From an uncultured Flavobacteriaceae bacterium (GTDB lineage: Bacteria > Bacteroidota > Bacteroidia > Flavobacteriales > Flavobacteriaceae), in assembly GCA_947494205.1 (NCBI GenBank), contig CANLUH010000002.1:414109-478108 (forward strand): a DNA stretch of 64,000 nt, read 5' to 3'. The notes under the pieces are model-generated. The model worked only from the letters and a program-made list of their open reading frames with translations. It was not told where the DNA came from and did no database searches. The stretch's first letter is position 1; each line of letters begins with the position of its first letter. Shown here one piece after another: positions 28,471-36,586 of this stretch. The translations under genes and the position numbers were made by a program.

Positions 28471-28506
28471 AAAGACTGCCTCGTAATAATGAGACAATCT
28501 TTTCTA
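28471..28506. terminator. Bidirectional terminator between regulator and peptide genes
   Basis: Nine-base arms GACTGCCTC (28474-28482) and GAGACAATC (28491-28499) with an 8-nt loop. On the - strand transcript every position pairs, with two G-U pairs, and a T-run follows. The + strand has two mismatches and its own T-run. It probably ends the - strand peptide transcript and may also stop the regulator transcript. Confidence 0.65.
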
Positions 28507-28563
28507 TACACCGATAAATGCTTAAAATTAGCTTTTAAAGTAATCATAAAATTCACAAGTAAA

Positions 28564-28695
28564 TTAATCCAATTGAGGGAATAATAAATCACTTATTAAC
28601 GGTGTAAGCATTGCAGAGACATTAGCCCCAATGGTGATAGCGTTTGCATTATATGTTTTGCGTTCTATCGCTTTAGTTTGATTTGGTAAATTCAT
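28564..28695 (-). CDS. Cyanobactin-leader-like precursor peptide, 43 aa
   Basis: ATG at 28695, stop TAA at 28564-28566. Residues 1-20 (MNLPNQTKAIERKTYNANAI) are nearly identical to the neighbouring 49-aa peptide, so the gene is real and duplicated. L3-P-x-Q-x-x-x-I-x-R fits the LPxQxxxVxR leader motif I recall from cyanobactin precursors. GANVS at residues 23-27 lies where the other peptide has GVNAS, a PatA-like cleavage signal. Residues 28-43 (AMLTPLISDLLFPQLD) would be the released core, which is hydrophobic and acidic. It is last in the order protease, 49-aa peptide, 43-aa peptide, and a terminator follows. Processing is inferred. Confidence 0.75.
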   Translation of the reverse strand: MNLPNQTKAIERKTYNANAITIGANVSAMLTPLISDLLFPQLD

Positions 28696-28774
28696 AATTT
28701 AAAGGTTTATTAAATGATAAAATTATTTAAGCTTTGAATAGGTGTAATTAACCTATCCAAAGCTTGTTTAAAGA

Positions 28775-28924
28775 TTAAAGAGAACCAATACCTCCTTTAA
28801 GAGCTCCTATTGCTGCATGCTTTAATAAATTCCCAAAAGAGAAAGATGCATTTACTCCTGTAGTAACGGCGTTTGCATTATACGTTTTGCGTTCTATTGA
28901 TTTTGTTTGATTCGGTAAATTCAT
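28775..28924 (-). CDS. Cyanobactin-leader-like precursor peptide, 49 aa
   Basis: ATG at 28924, stop at 28775-28777. The leader (residues 1-20, MNLPNQTKSIERKTYNANAV) matches the 43-aa peptide at all but two positions. GVNAS at residues 23-27 closely resembles the G(L/V)E(A/P)S signal after which PatA cuts cyanobactin precursors. The predicted core, residues 28-49, contains GNLLKHAAIGALKGG. This is an amphipathic, weakly cationic and Gly-rich helix with an antimicrobial-peptide look, and a glycine pair lies at 44-45. No Cys, Ser or Thr cluster suited to heterocyclisation is present in the core. It lies 295 bp downstream of the protease gene. Confidence 0.78.
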   Translation of the reverse strand: MNLPNQTKSIERKTYNANAVTTGVNASFSFGNLLKHAAIGALKGGIGSL

Positions 28925-28962
28925 AATTTTAATTTTTTAAAATGTTAATAATTAAATAAAAC

Positions 28963-28978
28963 AGGAATGATTATTCCT
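28963..28978. promoter_or_regulatory. 16-bp palindrome upstream of the peptide genes
   Basis: Perfect 6-bp arms AGGAAT and ATTCCT separated by 4 bp lie 39 bp upstream of the 49-aa peptide start. The position suits an operator or a leader hairpin. No consensus is known to me for it. Confidence 0.35.
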
Positions 28979-29078
28979 AATTAGTAAACTTTGTCTGAGA
29001 TTAAAAGCGCATGTAATTTATAGTAGCATTAAGTGCTATGACTTTGGCTTATCTCATTAAAGTTTTTTATAAATAAAG

Positions 29079-29133
29079 GTAGAGACCCCGGGAAATAGCG
29101 GATATTTAATAATAAATATCGTTGCTTCTCTAC
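29079..29133. repeat. Compound hairpin between protease and peptide genes
   Basis: The outer arms GTAGAGA (29079-29085) and TCTCTAC (29127-29133) are perfectly complementary. Inside them GATATTTA (29101-29108) pairs with TAAATATC (29113-29120) across a 4-nt loop, and the left side contains CCCCGGG. The element lies 86 bp after the protease stop codon on that strand and about 155 bp before the first peptide start. It could be an RNA processing or attenuation element or the remnant of a small repeat. Confidence 0.5.
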
Positions 29134-29218
29134 ATAGATTTAATATTTTTAAACGATTGTCATTTCTATAGCTATTATATAGCATTTAATAAACAACAAT
29201 TAGTATTGTTTTTTTGTC

Positions 29219-31417
29219 TTATACAGACGTAACACTAACAGGAGCATACCATTTTTCTATCTCTCCAATCATAACAGGAGTTACTCCACTTACATCTACT
29301 TGCATAGAATAGGTCGTTGATGCCTCGTTAGTGTTTTTTGGGTTAAAGAATATTAGCTGTATTTCACGCACAATAGAGTTTTGTCTAGCTATTTTTGATG
29401 GAACAATTTTGTAGTTACTAAGTTGTAACCTTTCATCAACAACTTCTTTAACAATTTCAGATAATTCTAAGATGTTATACAATGAATAATTTAATGCTCT
29501 GTCATCTGGAGATTGTCCTCTGTTAGAGGTGCTTACATACAATCGGTTTAAAATTGAGATTAATTGTTTTTTGTCCTCACCAGTAATTCCTAAAGATTTA
29601 ACCAAGGCATTTAAAGTCCAGTTTTTTAAACCAAAAGCAACAGGTGTTACACTTTCTACATAATTTCCATTAATCAACTTCGATTTTCCAGAAACAAACC
29701 CCGGAAGTACCATTCTCATTAAGTCATCATTTTCTTTATCTTCATCAAATATCTCAATAGAATTAGAGTCTGGCTCTATAGATCCAGAGTGAACGCCAAC
29801 TGTATATTTAGTATATTCACTAGGATTAATGCCAACATTGTAAGCTAAAAACTCTGCTAATATCAAATAAATAGAATTATTAAAACTTGCCAATTGAGGA
29901 CTTATTGAATAAATAGGCGTTGAGTTTTTATTCATAAGCCAAATTAATTGGCTCGATAAAAATATGTTAGGGTAACTTCCTCCTTCTTTATATAATAAAA
30001 ATGCAGCCATCGATTTATGATCGTGTGGAGAATCTGTTAATTCATCTTTTGCGATACCTTTTGGAAGGTTTTGATACCACAATTTTATTAATGAAGAAAA
30101 AGTATCTAGATTGTTTTGTGTACCAAAATCGTATGATGGTTGACCAATAGCATTTACCAATTGACTATTTTTAAAAGTAGGGTAGCCCCCAGGATTATTG
30201 GCTGGGTTATAACTTGCAGTGACTTCCGAGGGGACTACTTTTGAATGTTCATGAGAGGATATCTCCACTGCCGAAGGGGCTACCCCTTCTGCAATGATTT
30301 GAGGCGATGGCGTAATGTCTTCTGTTATTGATGGTGTTGCTTGTTCTACGACAATATCTGTTTGATTATTGGTTGTAGCGGATGGTGTTACTTCTGTTTG
30401 ATTTTTCATATTTATATTATTTAAGATTAAAGAATTCTCAGGTTTTGTTGTTATAATAGCATCGCTCGATAAGGTTACCTTATTTATTAACTTTGTGTCG
30501 TCTAAAGGCAAGTTACTTGTGGACTCACTAATAATTTCACTCATAGCATTATTAATGTTTAGGCGTCCTGTCATTATTCTATCGCAATTAATTCGTTCCT
30601 TTATACTACAGGGCGTTACACTGTTTAATAAAATACTACGTATACTAAGGAGGTCTTTTTCCATTCCTTGTTGTATCTGTAAACTGGCCAACAAAGCTGC
30701 AACCCCGCTTACTATAGCTGTAGAAAAACTGGTTCCTCCAGCAATAGCTTGGTCATTTTTAGTACTTGGAATCGCCCCAATTATATTTTCCCCAGGGGCA
30801 ACAAGGCCAGATGTATTAATTATTTTACTCCAGTTGCTGAAATTGGAAGGTTCTCCGTTATTTTTTATCGAACCTATGGCCAATACAGTAGGGTAACTTG
30901 CGGGAACATCTATTCTGTCATCACCTTCATTTCCTGTTGCTGCAATAACCAACACCCCTTTATCTTCACATTTTTTAAGAGTATGTGCTAAAGAGGCGAT
31001 AATATGATCTTCATCATTTAATTTTTCACCTCCACTAATGTTAATGATGTCGACATTTTGTTCCAGAGCCATAAGAATACCTTGTTCAATATCTGATTGT
31101 GAGCAACTATTAAGATTTCCATTATTATCTTCATGGTATATGCTTTTTACTATTCCAGAACAATCTGGAGCAATACCTTGAATACCACTATTATGATTTG
31201 CAAAGATTAAGCTACTTACAAAGGTTCCATGAGCAGAGCTAACTTTTGTTTTAACAGGTGTATCTAGAGATGTAATGTCTGCGTCTTTTAAGGCATCATG
31301 TTTTAAATCTACAGGTCCGTCTAGTACTGCAATTCTAACTTCTGAACTCCCTTTTGTTTTTTTCCAGAGTTCATTAATTCCTGAGAATGCTTCTGTTATG
31401 GTTGTATTTTCACACAT
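29219..31417 (-). CDS. PatA/PatG-type subtilisin-like protease
   Basis: 732-aa protease of the cyanobactin maturation (PatA/PatG) type. The S8 catalytic domain (residues ~8-295) has the complete triad: D33 in AVLDGP, H63 in SAHGTF and S230 in GGTSFST, with the oxyanion Asn in AATGNEG. There is no signal peptide, so it acts in the cytoplasm. Residues ~300-410 are a low-complexity linker with five x-P-S repeats. Residues ~410-732 match the PatA/PatG C-terminal region, ending in YSMQVDVSGVTPVMIGEIEKWY, which I recall as the end block of that family. It is followed on the same strand by two short peptides with PatA-like cleavage signals, which are its likely substrates. No YcaO cyclodehydratase, prenyltransferase or PatG macrocyclase gene is nearby. 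Confidence 0.88.
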   Translation of the reverse strand: MCENTTITEAFSGINELWKKTKGSSEVRIAVLDGPVDLKHDALKDADITSLDTPVKTKVSSAHGTFVSSLIFANHNSGIQGIAPDCSGIVKSIYHEDNNGNLNSCSQSDIEQGILMALEQNVDIINISGGEKLNDEDHIIASLAHTLKKCEDKGVLVIAATGNEGDDRIDVPASYPTVLAIGSIKNNGEPSNFSNWSKIINTSGLVAPGENIIGAIPSTKNDQAIAGGTSFSTAIVSGVAALLASLQIQQGMEKDLLSIRSILLNSVTPCSIKERINCDRIMTGRLNINNAMSEIISESTSNLPLDDTKLINKVTLSSDAIITTKPENSLILNNINMKNQTEVTPSATTNNQTDIVVEQATPSITEDITPSPQIIAEGVAPSAVEISSHEHSKVVPSEVTASYNPANNPGGYPTFKNSQLVNAIGQPSYDFGTQNNLDTFSSLIKLWYQNLPKGIAKDELTDSPHDHKSMAAFLLYKEGGSYPNIFLSSQLIWLMNKNSTPIYSISPQLASFNNSIYLILAEFLAYNVGINPSEYTKYTVGVHSGSIEPDSNSIEIFDEDKENDDLMRMVLPGFVSGKSKLINGNYVESVTPVAFGLKNWTLNALVKSLGITGEDKKQLISILNRLYVSTSNRGQSPDDRALNYSLYNILELSEIVKEVVDERLQLSNYKIVPSKIARQNSIVREIQLIFFNPKNTNEASTTYSMQVDVSGVTPVMIGEIEKWYAPVSVTSV

Positions 31418-31977
31418 GCTTAATTGTATTTTATTGTAACTGTTTAATTAAAAGCCAACTAATGCAATGGTTATTTTACTTCTTGAATTGTTGTATTAGC
31501 GACACTTCAAAATTGTAGAAATAATAAATAGAATATTGAAAAAATACCTTTAGCGTTAGAAATTGAATCCTAAGCGTAATTATTTAGTCTTAAGCGTGTT
31601 GTTTCTTTTTTATAAAAAATATAAAGCTAAAAAATGATAGAGTAAGAACGGATGAATAGTAATTTTAATTGCTTTATAGTTAAGTTATGTATAAATAAAC
31701 GTTCTATTAGTTAATTCATTTCTATTCAGAAAATATTAATGAAATGATGCCAAAACTATTTAAAGAGAGAAAGAGTTAAGGGAGAGTATATTCTATTAGA
31801 GGTAAAGTGGATGTTACTTACACAAGAATAGTATTTAAGTTTGTTAATAGTAAGAAAATTAAGTTTTAGAAATTTTTACAGAAAGGAACAGGTGTTAATA
31901 TTCCACTCTTTTTTTAACTAAAAAAGAGCTTTATTAAATTATTTAATAAAGCTCTTTAATTATTATATTAGATATAT
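31418..31977. other. 560-bp intergenic region upstream of the PatA-like gene
   Basis: Very AT-rich, with no convincing ORF. The 31418-31560 end should hold the protease promoter on the - strand, but only an imperfect TA(N4)TTTG is seen. The far end holds the terminator at 31921-31959. No further MNLPNQTK-type peptide was found on either strand. Confidence 0.6.
31921..31959. terminator. Strong terminator hairpin
   Basis: The arms AAAGAGCTTTATT and AATAAAGCTCTTT form a stem of about 13 bp with a 9-nt loop, bordered by A-runs and T-runs. It lies about 20 bp after the stop of the - strand gene at 31978 and would terminate it. Confidence 0.8.
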
Positions 31978-33435
31978 TTATCTCTTATCATGTATAACCT
32001 CTTCGGCTTCACAGCCAAATAAGCTTTTTTCTACAATAAGATTGGCAACACCTTCTGGTAGCATTTTTTGCCAGCCATCTTCGTTATTAGCTATCATTTT
32101 TAAAACCTTTCTAGAAAATACATCTAGTGTAGAGCGGTCTATATCTGCAATATCTACAACTTTACCATTGTATTTAAAAAACTTATAAAGTTCTTTCATT
32201 CTAGGGTGTACTTTTAAATTATCGCTAGTAGTTAAAGTACCATCCGTATTTTCCATAGGGTAGAGGTATACTCTTAAATCTTTAAAGAATAGTTTACCAA
32301 AAGCTTCTAGAATCCCACCACTTAAATGACGGTAGTATTTCTCATCAAAAATATCAACTAAGTTATTTACACCCATTGCTAATCCCATTCTTGCTTTAGA
32401 ATATAAAGAGAAATATTCAACAAGCTTATAGTATTCTTGGAAGTTAGAAATCATTACCGTTTGTCCTAGAGAACATAATAAACGTGCACGATCCATAAAA
32501 TCCTGCTCATCGATTTCTCCTTCAGCACGTAGGTTAGATAATGTAATTTCAAAAATAACCTTTGTTTTATTTTCATCAACCTTATTTTCTTTAATAAACA
32601 TGTCGTACGATTTCTTGTACATATCCATATTTACTTTAGTTACAGGTCTAAAGCTACCACGTAAAGCAAGAATGTTTTTCTTATATAAAACTCTTGCTGG
32701 TAATACATTATTACCATCTGGTGCAAACATAATGGCATCCGTCATACCATTTTTTACTAACTGTAAACTCATTAAACGGTTATCCACATCTGCAAATACA
32801 GGACCAGAGAAGTTAATGGTATCAATTTCTAGTTGATCTTTATCTATGTGATCGTATAAATAACGTAATAGTTTTCTAGGTTCTTTAAACTTATAGAAAG
32901 CACCATAAATTAAATTTGTACCTAGTTTACCTAATGTTTCTTGTTGTAAGCGAGCATCATTTTCTTTAAAACGAACGTGTAATACAATTTCATTATAATC
33001 TTGATTTCCTGCTTCTACTTGGTATTTAATACCAACCCAACCGTGTCCTTTAAATTTTTTAGCAAAATCTATAGTTGCTACAGTATTGGCATAACTAAAA
33101 AATATTTTGTTTGGATGTTTGTCTCTAGTAATACGTTGCTCTATCAAACTCATTTCGTGATCAAGCATTTTACGTAAACGCGCTTCAGTAACATAACGTT
33201 TGTCTTGTTCTATACCATAAATGGCATCACTAAAGTCTTTATCGTAAGCAGACATTGTTTTTGCAATAGTACCAGAGGCACCACCAGCTCTAAAAAACTG
33301 ACGCACGGTTTCTTGTCCTGCACCAATTTCAGCGAAAGTTCCATAAATGTTTTTATTAAGATTTATGCGCAGTGCTTTATCTTTAATAGATGGAATATTT
33401 TCAATATCAATGTCTCCTTTTAACTTAACTTTCAT
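31978..33435 (-). CDS. Conserved flavobacterial protein, often named nicotinate-nucleotide adenylyltransferase
   Basis: 485 aa from the ATG at 33435 (MKVKLKGDIDIENIPSIKD); the longer frame adds 29 residues that overlap the divergent promoter region and are not used. I recognise it as a highly conserved cytoplasmic protein of Bacteroidota, with blocks such as FAEIGAGQETVRQFFRAGGASGTIAK and FFSYANTVATIDF. Databases often label it nicotinate-nucleotide adenylyltransferase, but no HxGH nucleotidyltransferase motif is visible, so that name is doubtful. It is divergent from the MBL gene and acts as a marker of the chromosomal backbone. The function is unknown. Confidence 0.8.
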   Translation of the reverse strand: MKVKLKGDIDIENIPSIKDKALRINLNKNIYGTFAEIGAGQETVRQFFRAGGASGTIAKTMSAYDKDFSDAIYGIEQDKRYVTEARLRKMLDHEMSLIEQRITRDKHPNKIFFSYANTVATIDFAKKFKGHGWVGIKYQVEAGNQDYNEIVLHVRFKENDARLQQETLGKLGTNLIYGAFYKFKEPRKLLRYLYDHIDKDQLEIDTINFSGPVFADVDNRLMSLQLVKNGMTDAIMFAPDGNNVLPARVLYKKNILALRGSFRPVTKVNMDMYKKSYDMFIKENKVDENKTKVIFEITLSNLRAEGEIDEQDFMDRARLLCSLGQTVMISNFQEYYKLVEYFSLYSKARMGLAMGVNNLVDIFDEKYYRHLSGGILEAFGKLFFKDLRVYLYPMENTDGTLTTSDNLKVHPRMKELYKFFKYNGKVVDIADIDRSTLDVFSRKVLKMIANNEDGWQKMLPEGVANLIVEKSLFGCEAEEVIHDKR

Positions 33436-33529
33436 AGTAGAATAGGCAATAGTGTTACTATTACAAATGTACCAAATAACTATAGCAAACAAAAAAAATA
33501 ATCTATTTTTGTGAGAAATCATTTAGCTT

Positions 33530-34291
33530 TTGAAAGTAACATTTTTAGGTACAGGAACTTCGCAAGGTATTCCAATAATAGGAAGTGACCATCCTGTATG
33601 CTTAAGCGATAACCCTAAAGACAAGCGACTTCGTGTTTCTGTTTTAGTAGAATGGCAAAATTATACTTATGTAATAGACTGTGGACCAGATTTTAGACAG
33701 CAAATGCTCCGTGCTAATTGTAGTAAAATAGATGGTATACTATTTACACACGAACATGCAGACCATACTGCAGGATTAGACGATATTAGACCTTTCTTTT
33801 TTCGTCAGGGAGAGATTCCTGTGTATGCACACCAACGTGTTTTGGAACAGTTACGTTTACGTTTTGATTATATTTTTAAAACTGAAAATAAATATCCCGG
33901 TGCACCAAGTGTTATTCAGAATGAAATAAAAAATAAACCTTTTAAGCTTCAAAATTTAACGGTGACGCCTATTGAAGGCTATCATTATAAACTTCAAGTA
34001 TTTGGATTCCGTTTTTTAAATTTCGCCTATTTAACAGATATGAAAACCATTGCTGAAGCGGAATTAGAAAAGCTTAAAAATTTAGACGTTTTGGTAGTAA
34101 ACGCTTTGCGGGAAGATCCGCATATTTCTCATTTCAATTTAGCTGAAGCACTAGAAGTTATAGCTATATTAAAGCCTAAACGGACTTACTTAACACATAT
34201 TAGCCACTTATTAGGTTTTCATGATGAAGTACAACAAAATCTTCCTGAAAACGTTTATTTATCTTATGATGGTTTAGAAATTGAATTGTAA
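33530..34291 (+). CDS. MBL-fold metallo-hydrolase (PhnP-like)
   Basis: Zinc-dependent metallo-beta-lactamase-fold hydrolase of 253 aa. It starts MKVTFLGTGTSQGIP, a standard N-terminus of this group, and the start codon is TTG at 33530. Metal ligands are in FTHEHADH (HxHxDH), the Asp in AYLTDMK, and the C-terminal HISH. It resembles the PhnP/cyclic phosphodiesterase branch acting on phosphate diesters or similar small molecules. The exact substrate is unknown. It is followed 39 bp later by a small membrane-anchored protein gene. Confidence 0.88.
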   Translation: MKVTFLGTGTSQGIPIIGSDHPVCLSDNPKDKRLRVSVLVEWQNYTYVIDCGPDFRQQMLRANCSKIDGILFTHEHADHTAGLDDIRPFFFRQGEIPVYAHQRVLEQLRLRFDYIFKTENKYPGAPSVIQNEIKNKPFKLQNLTVTPIEGYHYKLQVFGFRFLNFAYLTDMKTIAEAELEKLKNLDVLVVNALREDPHISHFNLAEALEVIAILKPKRTYLTHISHLLGFHDEVQQNLPENVYLSYDGLEIEL

Positions 34292-34330
34292 TTTCTAAAT
34301 TCGCAAACTTTAATACAATACTTACCCGTT

Positions 34331-34852
34331 ATGAAGAATAAAATTTTTATGTACTTGTTTATATTTTCACTGTTATTGTTATTATTTCAGTTTATAAACT
34401 CTAAGAATATTTTTGATGACAGCAACCAAAAAGTTGCCGATTATAAAGCAAAAGTAGAGCGTTATAGAGAAGACATAAAACAATATAAAGATTCTTTAGA
34501 GGTTTTAGGCGATAGAAATTACGAATTAACTCAATTTTCTATGGAAGGAAATGAGCGTGCTATTACTTACTTTTTAAATGAAGGCTATGATGTAGATAAA
34601 GTATTACCTATTGTCGAAGACGCTCTTTACGAACTAAATGTAAGAGAAGGTGAGCATCCTTTAATCCCTTACGCTTCTAGCGAAGGTAATAAGTTACTAG
34701 TTAGTGGCATTAGAATTTTAAACCATAAATGGATTATTGTAAGCTTTACAGATAACCAATTTAATGGTGAATCGTTTATAAACTATGAGTTTAATGATAA
34801 AAAGGAACTTAAATTTAATCTCGTTGATTCCTTTTTATACCCATTAGATTAA
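34331..34852 (+). CDS. Small membrane-anchored protein with coiled coil
   Basis: 173 aa with one N-terminal transmembrane segment (IFMYLFIFSLLLLLFQFI), followed by a coiled coil (residues ~35-60, VADYKAKVERYREDIKQYKDSL) and a ~100-residue compact domain ending KHKWIIVSF-like strands. I recall similar flavobacterial proteins annotated as hydrolase without clear catalytic motifs. Function unknown. It follows the MBL gene in probable operon and ends 2 bp from the convergent macroglobulin-like gene. Confidence 0.7.
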   Translation: MKNKIFMYLFIFSLLLLLFQFINSKNIFDDSNQKVADYKAKVERYREDIKQYKDSLEVLGDRNYELTQFSMEGNERAITYFLNEGYDVDKVLPIVEDALYELNVREGEHPLIPYASSEGNKLLVSGIRILNHKWIIVSFTDNQFNGESFINYEFNDKKELKFNLVDSFLYPLD

Positions 34853-34854
34853 CT

Positions 34855-36576
34855 TTATTTTTCTACTGTAAAGTAACTTGATGCAGTAATTAGTTTTCCA
34901 TTAGCATCATAGCCTTTTAATAATACTTCGAATGTACCAGTATTATCTGATGCATAGGTTTTAAAATTTAACGTTTCTGTATTAAAGGTAACATTTGGTA
35001 CCCAAAGTAATTGGCGTCTATAATCTGGTGTTCTACTTGTTTTATTACTACTATAGTCTGGCTGATAGTATTTTTTTACTCGTATTGGTTTTTTTAGCGT
35101 TACTTCTTTTAAAAAGTCTCCTTTTACAGACGTTTTAAAGTCTTGTAGAAAGGTTTCAATATCTATAACACCATCAAATAACTTTGCGCCATATAAGTAT
35201 TGCCCTTTTACTATGGTTATTTTTTTTATGTTGTCGCAACTATAATATAATAAATCGTCGTTGTTTTCTACAATCATTCCATCTACAAGAACTAGAGGTT
35301 TCAATGTACTAATTACATTATTACTTTCTCTGGCCTGATAATCGTACACCACAAAACGAGAAGTATCTCCATTTACTCTTACTGCTGCATCTAAGACAAC
35401 TTCTATAAAAGTTTCTCTTACGGTTTTAAAGCGGGTATAATCATCTAAAATATATTCTGTACCTAATGGATAATAAAATGGTTTTTCAAGATTTAAGCTA
35501 ACAAAACTATCTTGTTTTTTTTCGTAGTATGCATTTTCTATTTGGTTTTGTATACTTCTTTGCTCTATACTTTGTTTTAGGTTTGAATTTAGTGCTATAG
35601 GATTAAAATTTAAAGCATCATAATTATCATAAGCATTAGTGTTGATGACTATTTTATAATCAGTTTTATTGTTTTCTATAACTTGAAACACGGCTTTTTC
35701 TCCTACATAATCGTCTTTTAAATTAAAATAAAATTCACCATTAGCATTGGTCTGTGTGATTTTAAAAAGATAGTCTTTTCCAGTAACGGAAAGTGAAATT
35801 TTTACATTTGTAACCGCTTTACTATTTTTAATGTTCGTTATTTTCCCCGAAATGAGTTCTCCTCTTAATTCTGGGATATGCAATACGTTATTGTTTGTAT
35901 TTGCAATTACATTATTATCTTTATTACTAGTGTTAATATGTACATTATCAAGTTTTCTTACAGATAACACGTAATTACCATCTATATTTTTTGCATTATT
36001 TTTTATGTTAATTTGAACATCTTCTCTAGTTTTTACACTTGTTTTAGTCGTTGTTATAGTAATACTATTGTTTTTTATTGGATTGATTTCTGGAGATTCT
36101 TTTTTTGTAATGTCTATAACAGTATTATTGTTGTTTACTTGCTTATTATTAGCAGAGAAAGGATTTACAATAAAAATATCTTTTGCAAAACTATGTTTAG
36201 TAGTATTATTTTTACTCCAATTGGTATAACCTAATAATTTATAATGCCCTGTTCTTATTTTAGAGGGTATAAAAACATCGCCTTGTGCAACACCATCTTT
36301 TAAACGTAATTTATCGCTTAAAATAACTGTTTTGTCAGCAGCTATAAGTTCTACATATCCAATTTTACTAATGGAGCTAGGTCTATTACCTTCAAATGCA
36401 AAAAAGCTATAATATATAGATTCTCCTACTAGAGCAAATTCTGTGTTTGTTATAATGTTAACATACTCTTCGCCTATAGGTATATTTTGTAATTCTACAT
36501 TAGTTTTGTTTACTGTTTGTGCTATGCAAAAAACAGGTAAAATAAGTAATATTATTATTTTAAAAATGTACTTCAT
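34855..36576 (-). CDS. Secreted macroglobulin-like/carboxypeptidase-regulatory-like protein
   Basis: 573 aa from the ATG at 36576, which begins a signal peptide ending FCIAQ; the longer frame overlaps the preceding gene. An N-terminal MG2-like beta-sandwich (residues ~25-140, ESIYYSFFAF...GHYKLLGYTNW) is followed by a variable linker rich in Asn and Thr. A carboxypeptidase-regulatory-like domain comes next (GELISGKITNIKNSKAVTNVKISLS), then a plug-like segment (VLVDGMIVENNDDLLYYSCDNIKKITIVKG). These proteins resemble alpha-2-macroglobulin N-terminal parts fused to TonB-plug pieces and are common next to DUF4249 genes. It is the last gene of the TonB-receptor/DUF4249 operon, starting 10 bp after the preceding stop. 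Confidence 0.72.
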   Translation of the reverse strand: MKYIFKIIILLILPVFCIAQTVNKTNVELQNIPIGEEYVNIITNTEFALVGESIYYSFFAFEGNRPSSISKIGYVELIAADKTVILSDKLRLKDGVAQGDVFIPSKIRTGHYKLLGYTNWSKNNTTKHSFAKDIFIVNPFSANNKQVNNNNTVIDITKKESPEINPIKNNSITITTTKTSVKTREDVQINIKNNAKNIDGNYVLSVRKLDNVHINTSNKDNNVIANTNNNVLHIPELRGELISGKITNIKNSKAVTNVKISLSVTGKDYLFKITQTNANGEFYFNLKDDYVGEKAVFQVIENNKTDYKIVINTNAYDNYDALNFNPIALNSNLKQSIEQRSIQNQIENAYYEKKQDSFVSLNLEKPFYYPLGTEYILDDYTRFKTVRETFIEVVLDAAVRVNGDTSRFVVYDYQARESNNVISTLKPLVLVDGMIVENNDDLLYYSCDNIKKITIVKGQYLYGAKLFDGVIDIETFLQDFKTSVKGDFLKEVTLKKPIRVKKYYQPDYSSNKTSRTPDYRRQLLWVPNVTFNTETLNFKTYASDNTGTFEVLLKGYDANGKLITASSYFTVEK

Positions 36577-36586
36577 AATTTTATAA

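Noticed and set aside
24984..28924. The 33-aa frame as a third precursor of the PatA-like protease
   Set aside because: It lacks the MNLPNQTK leader, the LPxQ pattern and a GxxxS site, and lies on the opposite strand.
28775..31417. Classical cyanobactin pathway
   Set aside because: No YcaO cyclodehydratase, PatF-type gene or macrocyclase is visible in the window and the cores lack suitable Cys/Ser/Thr pattern; only the protease and leader features match.
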